From Fusarium oxysporum f. sp. lycopersici 4287 (Eukaryota; Ascomycota; Sordariomycetes; Hypocreales; Nectriaceae), in the NCBI RefSeq assembly GCF_000149955.1, contig NC_030989.1:4839188-4903187 (forward strand): a stretch of DNA of 64,000 bases, given 5' to 3'. A program made the position numbers and the translations under genes. The notes under the pieces are model-generated. The model saw nothing but the letters and a program-made list of their open reading frames with translations. It was not told the origin of the DNA and did no database searches. This document shows, one piece after another, positions 24,551-34,869 of this stretch (the stretch's first letter is position 1; each line of letters opens with the position of its first letter).

Positions 24551-25210
24551 GATTCCATGCGTGCTGACACCTGTGGTACCGGCTATATCCATGGCGTGAG
24601 ACCCTTGAGAATCGCCAGGGGGCGTGTTCTTCAATCGATACGCTTGTTAGCTGAAGGCTGTCTTGGATATGGAGACGAGTGTTGTGATTTGTAACTCTGT
24701 GAAGGTATTGGCATTGAGTAACGTGTTCTATTACATAAACTTCATCATCACAGCATGTCCACTCAATCAACTTTTGACTGACTCGGAGTACTTGCGTCTC
24801 ATCGACGTGAGGCCCGGTTTGCAGGCCTCGTTAGTGATAAACTGGGTGTGCTCTCCCGAACTGACCAAGCCATGCTTTCTCATACCTTGGAATTGATTAT
24901 CAGGAACGGCATTTGTGCCATGTGAGCCGAGAGAATTATCGCGGATCGACTTGTGAACCACCCAAATTTCCATAGCCAAGAACAGTTGATTAGGCACTCA
25001 GGCTTCATCGACACGTGCCATGATATTGAAAACCTGGAGCTGGGTAGTCGCTGATGCACCAAGAACATCAGGTATACTATCATTTACTTGCTATATTTGT
25101 TCTCAAGTTATTGCTGCTATAGCTACCCGGATAAATATAGCGAATCAGCTAGTCAACTCATCCATGATATCCTGCTCTATTCAGTATCCTCTTCCAATTG
25201 ACGCGCATGG
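24551..25210. other. Intergenic between cofilin and exchanger pseudogene
   Basis: 660 bp. A minus-strand open stretch of 76 codons (24997-24767, no ATG, ending KPGLTSMRRKYSESVKS) might be a gene relic, but I do not recognise it. Confidence 0.35.
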
Positions 25211-26420
25211 CTACAGAGAATAGGCCACGTGATCAATGACTGTAAACTCCAAGACTATAAATACAATGTAACCGAATAACATAGCTCCTCCAATCCAACG
25301 ATCAAACCTTTCGCCATACCATACGCTTATTGTAAGCGCAAGCGTAGAGCTCCATAGGATACATAGCTCAGGGATCTTGACATTACCCTCATTAATGTTT
25401 CCAGAGGTATCAACCATTACAATGCCCAGGCAAAGCAACAAGAGGAAGACGTTACTCCCGACGGTATTAGCCACAAGAATCCCTACATGGCCCCGGTTAC
25501 CACTCAGGACAGCAACAAATTTCTCAGGTAGCGTGGTGGCGATGGCAAGAATAACAATACCGAATAGCACATCGGAGATGCCAATAGCGTCCGTGACATT
25601 AATGGCGGCGTGTGAGAGAACATAGCCGGCCAGACAGACGGCTAAGAAGCCGAGCACCAGAAGTCCGACATGATATCCAAGGCTTTGTCTCCTTCGATGG
25701 CTCGACACATTCGTGACACCGGCCACCTCAGGACTGCCACCCACTCGCTAGTCCAGTTCGTTCCTATCCTCAGGCTCACGCTGCTCATGGCTCGGCAGGA
25801 GGGGGCTCCTGACAGAGGGCGTCGATTCTATCGACAGTGTGTCGCTTTCATCGTCGCTGCTATCGTCATCCGAACCTTCGGGGGCGGCGAGACTTCCTCG
25901 ACTGATAGCCCAGCCTATGGAGATGAGGTAGATTGCGAAGAGCGCAATCAAGACAGAACCACATACCAACCAGATGATCCTCCGGTAGAAGTAAATGATT
26001 GGCACGACAAAGGTGGTGATAACAAGCAAGCAGAGCGAGTAAATCCGGGAGCTCCTGTCAAACTCAATGTGCGAGCCTGTGGGACGGAACAAAAGTCCAA
26101 GTGAAAAAGCGCCGAGGATATTCGAGATGGCTGACCCGATAATATTTCCCACTGCTAGCGAAGGCCGACCTTGCGCTAGTGAAGCAACAACGACAACGAG
26201 CTATTATCAATTTAATTTAGGAAGATAGAGGTGAACAAGTGGATCAAAGCCGTACCTCTTCCCACTCTGCGCCGGCAGTGAGCAGGGCAATTATTATGTC
26301 TGGAATTCCCGTCCGACGGGCGACGATGGCGGTATGGTCGACGAACTTATCGGCGCCGAACTCAAGAAGAAATAGGGTGCTGATAAAGATGGCGACATTG
26401 TAGGCGATGGCGTCACCGTT
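25211..26420 (-). pseudogene. Decayed sodium/calcium exchanger family gene
   Basis: Recognisable CaCA/NCX-type membrane exchanger. N-terminal part before an intron (about 26270-26216) reads FGADKFVDHTAIVARRTGIP and LLTAGAEWEE; after it come the alpha-1 repeat GNIIGSAISNILGAF, an acidic linker (SDDDSSDDESD), and the alpha-2 half (ATTLPEKFVAVLSGN, VANTVGSNVFLLLL). Two faults are visible: an in-frame TAG at 25748-25750 between acidic linker and second half, with no canonical intron that removes it and keeps frame, and no ATG upstream of AIAYNVAIF, where the sequence runs instead into an unrelated Ser/Thr-rich frame. Likely a 5'-truncated pseudogene; stop-codon polymorphism or sequence error remain possible. 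Confidence 0.75.
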
Positions 26421-26757
26421 GATGCAGTCTCCTGAGATGCAGCTGTCTCACTTTCCTGAAGCGCTGTTGACGTGCTCTCCTCAGTTGCAGGTGTCGGACC
26501 ATCCGTAGATACCGCTGAGCTGTTAACCGAGATAGTGGTCATCTTTCCGGTACCAGTAGTCTCTGTCGAGTTCCCAATTGCTGCAGCCGTTGTATCGCTT
26601 TTGATGGCTAAGAGTCTCGTGGTCGTATCATCTGCAGTAGGAATACTATCCTCAGGTACTGTCACTATCTCGGGGGCGACTGTAGTCGTGCCGATGAGAG
26701 TGGAGGAAATTTCCAATCCCGTAGATATCTCAAAATCTGAACTGACAACGCATTATC
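26294..26757 (-). pseudogene. Ser/Thr-rich surface-protein fragment
   Basis: Open frame without ATG, entered after a TAA near 26757, rich in Thr/Ser/Ala with typical mucin-like composition (TTTVAPEIVTVPEDSIP, NSTETTGTGKMTTIS). Composition is close to the stalk of the secreted protein at 27199-28282 on the opposite strand. It overlaps the N-terminal part of the exchanger pseudogene in another frame, which suggests a breakpoint near 26400 joining two gene fragments. Confidence 0.35.
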
Positions 26758-27198
26758 CATAAGCGACTTTGATGATGACGAGACTGATCTGAAAGTCGAT
26801 GCGAAACTGGTGATAAAATCATAATAGGAATTATATATCATAGAACTGGCTCATGCTAGTCGTAGAGACAAGATTGTTTTCAATTTGCATTTAGTACTTT
26901 TGCATTATTACATACCTACCCAGAAGAACATTTGATATCTAAAATTAGGAGCTCACTCCACCTGCGTTGCCCCTGAAAAAACAGGGGCTATAGAGACTAT
27001 TAAATCTGCTAGCTACATCTGTTCAAGTAGCGCGCCCTAAAGTCAATAGTTCCAGCTCGCCATTCAGCTCTCAAGGAAGCCTAACGTGATGATAAGAGAA
27101 TAATTCGCTCTTTCGTCTCTTTTACTTTCTTTCTCTTTACTTACCACATTTCTGTCACTCATTTCAAATTCCAGTCGCTCTTTATAAGTCTGTTCACA

Positions 27199-28282
27199 AT
27201 GCGCGTCACTACTACCTTTGGTTCCCTAATCTTGGGCGTGGGCCTCTGCGCCGCTCGCGTGAGTGCTCTAAAACGCCCCCTATCGCCCCAAGTGGAAGCT
27301 TACAGTTTTAGGCTTGTGTCCCCCATCCTCGGCCGACAACAACATCGTCGTTCAGCAGCGAAATTGGCACTACAACGGCTGGAGGCTCGGCCACAACGAC
27401 GACTTTCCAAGAAACTCTAAGCATCACTGAGTCCGAGTCAAGCATTGAGTCATCTGTTACCATAGAAACCTCTACAGCCAACTCTGCCACTACAGAACTG
27501 GAGACGACTACTTCTGGCTTAACCTCTCAAGAGACTTTGAGTGTCGCTGAGTCTCAGACCAGTGTTGAATCTTCTGCCACTACGACCGATGGTGTCAGCT
27601 CTTTTACTACCAACCTCGCGACTACGACTGCTGTCACTTCCCAAGAGACCGAGACCTCTACAACCGCCGACGAAGCCACAAGCACAACAGTCGAAGCCAC
27701 AACGACTACAGCTGGCCCTCCCGAGATTACTAACCTCGTCGAGAATGGTGGTTTCGAAGACTCTACCATCGATCCTTGGGTGGTAGAAGGAGCCTCTCCG
27801 GCAGTCTTCAGTAGCCAGTTTTTCTGCGCCGAGGGTAGCAAGTGTCTGTGCGTATTAATAGGATTTAAAACACTGATTGATTTGTACTAATATTCCGCAG
27901 GCAATTGCCTGGAAACCTTGACAATTCCGCCAGGGTCTGCCAGCGCGTCGCAGTTGAGGCGGGCTTCGAGTACACTTTCAAAGCGCAGGTTAGCCAGAAC
28001 TGTATCAAAGAGTACGGTTCAAACATACTTACCTGCGATGATAATATTAATACCGCTAAACTGTCCATTGATGGGGCATTCGACTCTGGTGAAGGTGGCA
28101 TTGTCGGGTATAATACCTACAAAGACTTTACTTATACCTTCTCATATGTCGACCCAAGCATTGACTCTACTGATCTTTGCATTACTATCACGCAGAACCA
28201 AGGCCTTAGCCCCGTCTTTTACCTTGATGGCGTTTCTTTCACACGTGGGGAAGCTGTGCCTATTCCTGACCCGACGGAGTAA
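27199..28282 (+). CDS. Secreted Ser/Thr-rich protein with C-terminal carbohydrate-binding-like domain
   Basis: 325 aa from exons 27199-27258, 27312-27847, 27901-28282 (canonical introns). Signal peptide MRVTTTFGSLILGVGLCAAR ends at the first intron. Residues about 30-170 are a Thr/Ser stalk, probably O-glycosylated, holding two copies of a roughly 20-residue repeat (QETLSITESESSIESSVT and QETLSVAESQTSVESSAT). The C-terminal part (EITNLVENGGFEDSTIDPW ... FYLDGVSFTRGE) has the start and end signatures of CBM4/9-like or galactose-binding beta-sandwich domains found in fungal wall proteins. No GPI signal seen. Likely cell-wall or secreted; ligand unknown. Confidence 0.85.
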
Positions 28283-29074
28283 GGGTTCACAACAACATAT
28301 AAACATAGACCAGGCTGGATAAGTTTATTTCTCTTGTGGGTATGAAGGCATGCATGGTAAGTAGTTTGAAGCTGGTTAAGCTATTAATTGTCTCTGCCGA
28401 GTCAAGCTCCTGCACGTCATATCACGTCACGCTTAATACCAGTTACCTACACTTCTTACCCCATCTGCTGGCTCCATTCTTTATAATTATAGTAGATAAA
28501 TTTAATAGGAGATATATTTTTCCTGAATAAATTAAACGTATTGCAAATGTACAAACCTTAAGGCATACCTCTTCTTATTTTGTCGCAGCAGTAAGTAAGG
28601 CAATTATATTATTTAGAATTCTTATTAAATAGGTAATAATATAATATATTTAATAAATTAGTTAATATTAAATTTACAAGAAATAAAATATTAATAAAAT
28701 TAATTATATTACAGATAATAGTATTATTATTTATTATAATGAAGAGAAAAAGAAAATAAAAGGTAAAGAAAGAAAATAGAGATAAGATTAGTAGAGTTGG
28801 TATTATAGTAGTATAAAAGCAGGGAAGTTTGGCATCTGATTAACCCTAGAAGAAATACCATTTTAACCCTTACTACACCTACATCTCGAACCAGCTTTTA
28901 AACTCAGGACGTAACAGGTAAAACGAGCGCTGTCACGAATAAATATTTTAAAACTGAATACAATCTTTACTATCTAATCCTAACCATGATTATTGCATCC
29001 CGTTACATAGTCAATCTTGAGTGTGCAACCCTCCTTATACTCAACCTTGCCGCACCCCAGTAAGTCAACTCCGA
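28283..29074. repeat. Intergenic with AT-rich, RIP-like block
   Basis: 28500-28790 is extremely AT-rich (long TTAATATAAT-like runs) with no ORF, similar in character to 15181-15560. No gene seen in the rest. Confidence 0.5.
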
Positions 29075-29222
29075 GTCTTTCTGACATCTGTTTTCTGACA
29101 CGCTAAATGGAATATGGGGGATCCGATTGGTTGCAAAAGGGATCTGGAGTTAACTTGGGAGATAAATAATCGTTATTCCCACAATCGACAGTGTGTCAGA
29201 AAGCAGAGGATGTCAGAAAGAC
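29075..29222. mobile_element. Small inverted-repeat element (MITE-like)
   Basis: 148 bp bounded by imperfect terminal inverted repeats of about 28-30 bp: GTCTTTCTGACATC then TTTCTGACAC on the left, mirrored by GTGTCAGAAAGC and GATGTCAGAAAGAC on the right. The interior is non-coding. A clear target duplication is not visible. Confidence 0.6.
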
Positions 29223-29489
29223 CCTTTGTTTACTTGATTATACTGGGATGTTCCTGGGTCGTATGATTGCATAGTTTCATACAGTCATCTACTCCTTTAG
29301 ATACAGTCAGCCAAGCGTTTAAGTAAAGTCAGCAAAAGATTGCTCCTTTTGTGTCTGTAATAGCTAATTTAACCAAAACCACGTTCGGAAATCCTTTCAA
29401 AAACTGACTCTAGCATGTCTTATACAAGCCTTCGTCCACAGTTTCATCAGTTACAGCACTGGTTCCAAGTTTCGATCTTCTAAAACAAC

Positions 29490-30544
29490 ATGTCCATTCG
29501 CAAGTCACTGCAAGCCGTGCACTTCCAGTGGGTCATCGTGGCAGCCGCCCTTTTCGAGACAGTAGCCGCCATCCCTTGCTCAGAAATCGGGTGGTCGACT
29601 GGCAGGACAGGTGATGGCCCGGCCGGACTGGATCCATTTGATCCCCAAGGACGCTGGGAGGTTGTGAGGGCCAAAGACTATTGGGTTCGATTCCAATCTT
29701 ACCGGCCAGGTCAGGATCCAATTGACGTCAGGGTCACCAAAACGGAATTCAAAGCAACACCTGAGCAAGTCCGCGGCACAATCAACAACTACAACAACGA
29801 GGGCAAGACTAACATTATGCTCTGGCTTCCATTGGCCACGAAAAGCTTCCAATATGTACGTACAATGTCTATTGTCAACTTCTATATCTCGGTCTGCAAA
29901 ATTGGAATATCAGCTGCCTTACATATCAATCTCGAGGGCTTACAGTATTTTTTATACTAGACCATTTCTGATATATTTTAGGCCAAAGTCGTGGACGGGA
30001 ATCTTGGCGAGGATTTCGAAGTAATCGAACCTCAATCAAGCATAGACAAAGATCGCACTATACTGTCAATTAGTAAGTCATGTCCACCTCGACATCGTTC
30101 TACTAATAACGATTGTTTCAAGTCCTCCCGAGCGGTAAAAGGAAGCTTGAAGAAGTGCGACCTGCTAGCGCCGATCAGGGTGGAAGCAGTATAAACTTCC
30201 AGAGAGCCGAGGCAGTGGGAATTACTGGGCTTAAGGGCACAATATCACCAGATGACTGGGCCTATACCACAATTGTCGAAGCTCAATTAGCCATGCTAAG
30301 CATCTACCAAGAACAAGAAGATGCGTATTTCGATAGAAGGTATCCAAACTTGAGAAATGCTTGGATTACAGCAGAAAAGGCTGATCCCAATGAATGTGTG
30401 GTTATCGATTTTCGCGATTTTGTGGATTTCTTCCTGCGCCCCAGCCGGCGGCAGTTAGTAATAGGTCTAGCTAGAGGCGTCTTATGTTGGCAGGTTATTA
30501 TAAATTCGTATATTGCAAGTCTTGACTTGAATAACAAACTTTAG
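29490..30544 (+). CDS. Secreted hypothetical protein
   Basis: 292 aa from exons 29490-29855, 29982-30072, 30123-30544. N-terminal signal peptide (VIVAAALFETVAAIPC). The mature part is soluble and mixed charge (RAKDYWVRFQSYRPGQDP; TPEQVRGTINNYNNEGKTN; FEVIEPQSSIDKDRTIL); I do not recognise the family. One Cys near the signal cleavage site and few others, so not a typical cysteine-rich effector. The last exon ends 16 bp before the assembly gap, so the 3' end may be inaccurate. Confidence 0.7.
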
Positions 30545-30560
30545 TTATAAAACATACTTG

Positions 30561-30660
30561 NNNNNNNNNNNNNNNNNNNNNNNNNNNNNNNNNNNNNNNN
30601 NNNNNNNNNNNNNNNNNNNNNNNNNNNNNNNNNNNNNNNNNNNNNNNNNNNNNNNNNNNN
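30561..30660. other. Assembly gap (100 N)
   Basis: Exactly 100 unknown bases, followed by a run of nine C, a typical scaffold join. Order and distance across it are not guaranteed. Confidence 0.99.
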
Positions 30661-31056
30661 CCCCCCCCCGCCACCAAGGTTTGTTTTTTTATTCGTCTCT
30701 CTTTCTTCTTTCCCTTTCCTGACCCCTTCAACGAACAGACTACATGAAGGAGGGTATATCGCCTCTGGCCGGACGTGCTCCCGGAAAAAAAAAATGTAGC
30801 TGCTTTCACATCCATACTCTTCAGGCTAGCCGACACTCCAGACTGACCGCCTCTTATGTTCCTTCCTCTAATTCGATCTATGGCACGTACTCTAGTGTTT
30901 GCCTTTAATGTTTGGGGGTATTTGTGGAAGACATGTTCTTAGATCTATGTCTGAATCCCCCTTCCAGTCCCGGTTCACACTCGACCAGCACAGGCTTTAG
31001 AAGTCAAGAGATTGGTCAAAGATGTAAGTTGAAGTATTTCCGGGTCACTATCTCCA
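30661..31056. other. Intergenic after gap
   Basis: No gene seen. Contains poly-C, poly-A and pyrimidine-rich low-complexity stretches. Confidence 0.5.
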
Positions 31057-32739
31057 CTAGAGCTTATATTGGTACAGTGGGCTCTTCTCACCCATAATCT
31101 CAAGCTCCTCCTCTGTGAACTTGCTTCGAACCTCAGCCTCGCTGATCTTGGACCTCTTCTTGTTGATCATGACCAAAGCAGTCTCAAGGGTAACTGCAGC
31201 TAGAATTCCCGCCACCGCAAATCCCAGGGATGCGCCGTATCCAGTCGTGTACTTGGGCTTCTCCTTGTCGATATAGATGTAGCTGCCATAAATACCACCA
31301 ATTGTACCTGCACAGGTGACAAAGCCAATACTGATCGCTCGCTTCGTCGGGTTGAGGTTATTGTCGATGTTCCAGGCACTGGTGCCAGGCAGGATGGGAT
31401 ACATGCCAGCGCAAGCGAGACAGACTGCAAAGTAGCACACTCCAAGGTTCTGAACAATGAACTCGGCTTTGGTCATGAGGATAGAGAAGGCGATGATGAT
31501 GCAGAGCTGAGGACCAACGATGAAGGGCATTCTCCACTTGTGCTTATCAGCGAATCGGGCGAGGAGGTACGATGAGATAGCTCCACAGAGATAAGGAGGG
31601 ATAGTCATTAGTTGGGCGTTGCTGGATGTGAATCCCATTCCCTTCACGATAGAGGGCATGGAGAACTTGAGACCGTAGTTGGGCGCAGCGTTGGACCAGG
31701 ACATGATGACGAGGAGATATGCCTTCCAGTCCTTGAGAACATCGAACAAAGCCCCCTTGTCGAAAGTCTTCTCGCGGTATTCGCCCGAGTTGGTGACTCT
31801 TCGGGAAGCTTGGCGCAGAACGAGATAGCGCTTCTCCTCATCGGTGAGCCAGTATGAGAGAGTTGGTGAGTCGATGAGCAAGAACCATGTGACGAAGGAC
31901 ATGACGACTGTGAAGATGCCTTCAATGAAGAAGATCCATCTCCAACCGCCCTGACCGCCGATGCCGTCCATTTTGGCGATTGCGTATGCGAAGAGGCCGG
32001 AGAAAGCACCTCCAGTGGCAGCGGACGTGTAAAGAATCGCGACTCGGGTTTGCGTCTCGTGGGGGAGGTACCATTTCGAAATGATGAGGATAGCGCCGGG
32101 GAAGAAGCCAGCCCTGATTATGTTAGCATATATGAGATTTAGAGGTGGGTGACTACGTACTCAAAGAGACCAAGGAGGATACGGATTGCGCAGAGTTGTC
32201 CAAAGTTATGAATCAGACCCGTGCAGACAACAACAATACCCCAGATGAACATGATAGTAGCCATGTATTGAGACGGCTTCGCAAACTTGTTGAGAATCAT
32301 GTTACTAGGAATCTCAGCGAGAATATCTGTTCAGATTAGTCCTGCTCAATATCGCTGAACCGGTGAACATACAGGGAATGAAGTAGATTGAGAGCGCGAT
32401 GTTGTACTGCTCTCCATTCATACCAAGATCCGGAAGCATTCCCTCGATCTTGGCGTTTCCGATATTCGCTTTGTCGATATATGTGACGAGGTACAGAATA
32501 GCGAGCATCGGCATGAGTCGCCACTGAAGACGTCAGATCTTGTCTGTGCAGAGTGAAACCAATCAACTTACATCGATCTTTGCCAAGACCTTCTTCTTCT
32601 TCTCCTCGGGAAAATTGGCTACAAACTCCATGTCCTCAGCGGACAAACCACCATTGGTAGCTGCGGTGTTGGCATGGTCGAGATGAGAGGCGATAGCCTC
32701 GACGTCCTTCTCATCCGAGATGGAATTCCTCAGAGCCAT
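31057..32739 (-). CDS. MFS transporter, anion:cation symporter (ACS/Dal5-like) family
   Basis: 513-aa plasma-membrane permease, exons 32739-32572, 32523-32373, 32326-32161, 32113-31057 (total 1542 nt). About 12 membrane segments; early signature YIDKANIGNAKIEGM and ILAEIPSNMILNK, then the loop RILLGLFEAGFFPGA are hallmarks of the ACS family, whose fungal members import organic anions such as allantoate, nicotinate, tartrate or sugar acids. The large central loop follows TM6. Start MALRNSIS chosen because upstream in-frame sequence lacks ATG. Its promoter has AATGCGGGG (32885-32893). As first gene of the sugar-acid cluster it likely imports the substrate. Confidence 0.93.
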
Positions 32740-33540
32740 GATCACAAACTCGGATTCAAGTAAATGCTGGGATGTATAGTTGATCCTGGTGAGCTGGAGT
32801 ATCACTGGATTGAGGAGACCTTGATATTGGGGATATCAACTCCTTTTTATGGGATTAAAAACTTGGCAAAGTTATGGGGGAGTGAATGCGGGGTATGGGG
32901 TATCGAATCTGGGGAGGCAGACTAGCGCGTTTAGACTTCTGAATGAGTCGTGCTTGGAGACGCACTGATAGTGTTGGATTGGAGGGGAGAATTAGTTAGC
33001 CAGTAGGAGGGAAGACCGAAGGAGATGGCCGCCCGCTTGGTGATATCTGTGCCACCCAAGACATCATCGAAAGATGATTGCAGCATCAGTGCAGGAAATG
33101 TAATCATGTCGGTGTCGGTTTTATGACCGAGTATCGCGATATTCATCAAGAATTATTTCGTGATGGCTTGTGATCTTACTATGTGCATCCAGGGAACAAA
33201 TGCGAAAGACAGACCGTATCTATGAATGAGGGTGACAAGCTAATGCATCGCGATCAGTCAAGCCCGACAGACAATAATGGCCAAGGCGTTTGAGTAATCC
33301 AGTTCAACAGGCTCGAATCTGCTTTGGACATGTCTACAGGCAAAGCATTTACGCGTATGCCTGTTCACGCTGCGTGTCGTTGTCTCGCCACTGAGCTTTG
33401 ATCTAGACATGGTCTAGGCCCAGGGATTGTTGTCAACGGGCGTGCATCGATAAGAATCATACACAACGGCTAACTCAGAATGATGAAACAGGAACTTTCT
33501 TTTGGTCGTGCATTTAATGACTATGTCAATACTAAACAGT
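32740..33540. promoter_or_regulatory. Promoter of MFS gene / downstream of aldolase
   Basis: 801 bp, no gene. AATGCGGGG at 32885-32893, 146 bp upstream of the MFS start, is repeated in other promoters of the cluster. Confidence 0.5.
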
Positions 33541-34524
33541 CTATTGCTTCCTCAATCGCTTCTCAGTATCAGCCAAAACACTCAGTGTTTTGACCGTCCA
33601 TTCCTTGGACTTATCATCAAGCGGCTGATAAGGCTTCCTCATATGCCACGAAGTCTCATTATCCAACCCAATTTCCTTGCCCAGGAAATGCCACGCTCCA
33701 TACTTGGTATTGCTAATACCCTTCTTACAAGCCCACTCAGCATGAGCGACAAGTCCCTGAAGCTTGTTCGCCTCGTTAATCTTGCCAGCTTTCCATAAGT
33801 CATAGACACCCGCTGTACTTGACGGGAAAATGTTACCCATCCCTGTAACACAACCGCTTCCACCGCTGTGGAGGGTGGGGAGGAGATAATCACTGCTTCC
33901 GCCGTAAACACCGAATTGTTCGTGTGAGAAGAGCGCTGTTAACCGAGCAAGCTTTCCGACGTTGCCACATGTCAACTTCACCGCTACGATATTCGGTTCA
34001 GAAGCCAGAGTAGCTAGTTGATCAGAATCCAGATCAATACCAGATGTAACAGCGGGAAAGTTGTAAATGACAATAGGTATCGGTGAAGCAGCCGCAACCT
34101 CTTTAAAGTACGACACTATAGCTTGGCTGGGTAGTGCCTTGGGCCAGTAATTCGGTGGCAGAAGCAACCCAAAGCCAGCTCCAGCCTCCGCTGCATCTTT
34201 GGCGTTCTGGATCGACTCCTGCGTGGACTGTGCTGAGATGCCTGCCACAATGGGGTAGTCAGGTCCACCGGCTGCAGAAGCGGCCTGCACCGCTGTTTTG
34301 ATGATGGCTTTGCGCTCTTCTCGTGAGAGGAGAACTAGCTCGCCATTCGTGCCGAGATAGACGAGACCGTGCATGCCTGCCTTGACCAAGGCTTGACATT
34401 GGGTGTGCATTGCTTCATGGTCTACTTGTTGGGTTGGGTCGCCTGCTTTGTAGAGTGTGACGACGGGGGTGTAGACTCCTGGGGGGAGGGGCTTTGCCTT
34501 GGCTTGGATTGTGCTGCGTTCCAT
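33541..34524 (-). CDS. DapA-family aldolase (2-keto-3-deoxy sugar acid aldolase-like)
   Basis: 327-aa class I aldolase/lyase of the DHDPS/NAL family, single exon. Schiff-base Lys183 in NIVAVKLTCGN, Tyr154 in IVIYNFPAV and the substrate carboxylate motif GTNGE (58-62) are all present. Fungi make lysine by the alpha-aminoadipate route, so this is not a lysine enzyme; fungal members include the L-threo-3-deoxy-hexulosonate aldolase of galacturonate catabolism, and other family members cleave KDG or N-acetylneuraminate. In the cluster it would be the C-C cleavage step. Divergent from the FMN dehydrogenase with 345 bp between them. Confidence 0.92.
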   Translation of the reverse strand: MERSTIQAKAKPLPPGVYTPVVTLYKAGDPTQQVDHEAMHTQCQALVKAGMHGLVYLGTNGELVLLSREERKAIIKTAVQAASAAGGPDYPIVAGISAQSTQESIQNAKDAAEAGAGFGLLLPPNYWPKALPSQAIVSYFKEVAAASPIPIVIYNFPAVTSGIDLDSDQLATLASEPNIVAVKLTCGNVGKLARLTALFSHEQFGVYGGSSDYLLPTLHSGGSGCVTGMGNIFPSSTAGVYDLWKAGKINEANKLQGLVAHAEWACKKGISNTKYGAWHFLGKEIGLDNETSWHMRKPYQPLDDKSKEWTVKTLSVLADTEKRLRKQ

Positions 34525-34869
34525 TTTGGTGATTGACTGATAATGTGACTAGTGAATGATAGATTGGTTCTCACTTAGGAATGATTGTGTAATGAAGATA
34601 TCGCTTGATGCAGTAATCGTCCATGCTATCTCCGAGCTCTTAAGTGCACCAAAACTCCAAAGCCCAATGCGGGGTTGAACGCCCGGAGACATTCCCGGGG
34701 GGCGAAAGCAGCCAATGGGAGGGTTCTCCGTGACCCCAGCCCGATACTCGGCATTCCCGGGCTGTAAACAGTTTGTGGAGATAGTAAATTGCAGCTTTGG
34801 TGATTAGCTTATTTTCAAGGCCTACAACTTGTTTTGTTCTTGGAGGTTCAGTCAATACTATCAGCAATC
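34525..34869. promoter_or_regulatory. Divergent promoter aldolase / FMN dehydrogenase
   Basis: 345 bp. Holds AATGCGGGG (34666-34674) and two direct copies of CATTCCCGGG (34690-34699 and 34752-34761). Confidence 0.5.

Noticed and set aside
33541..34524. Lysine-biosynthetic dihydrodipicolinate synthase
   Set aside because: Fungi use the alpha-aminoadipate pathway; family context and neighbours point to sugar-acid aldolase activity.
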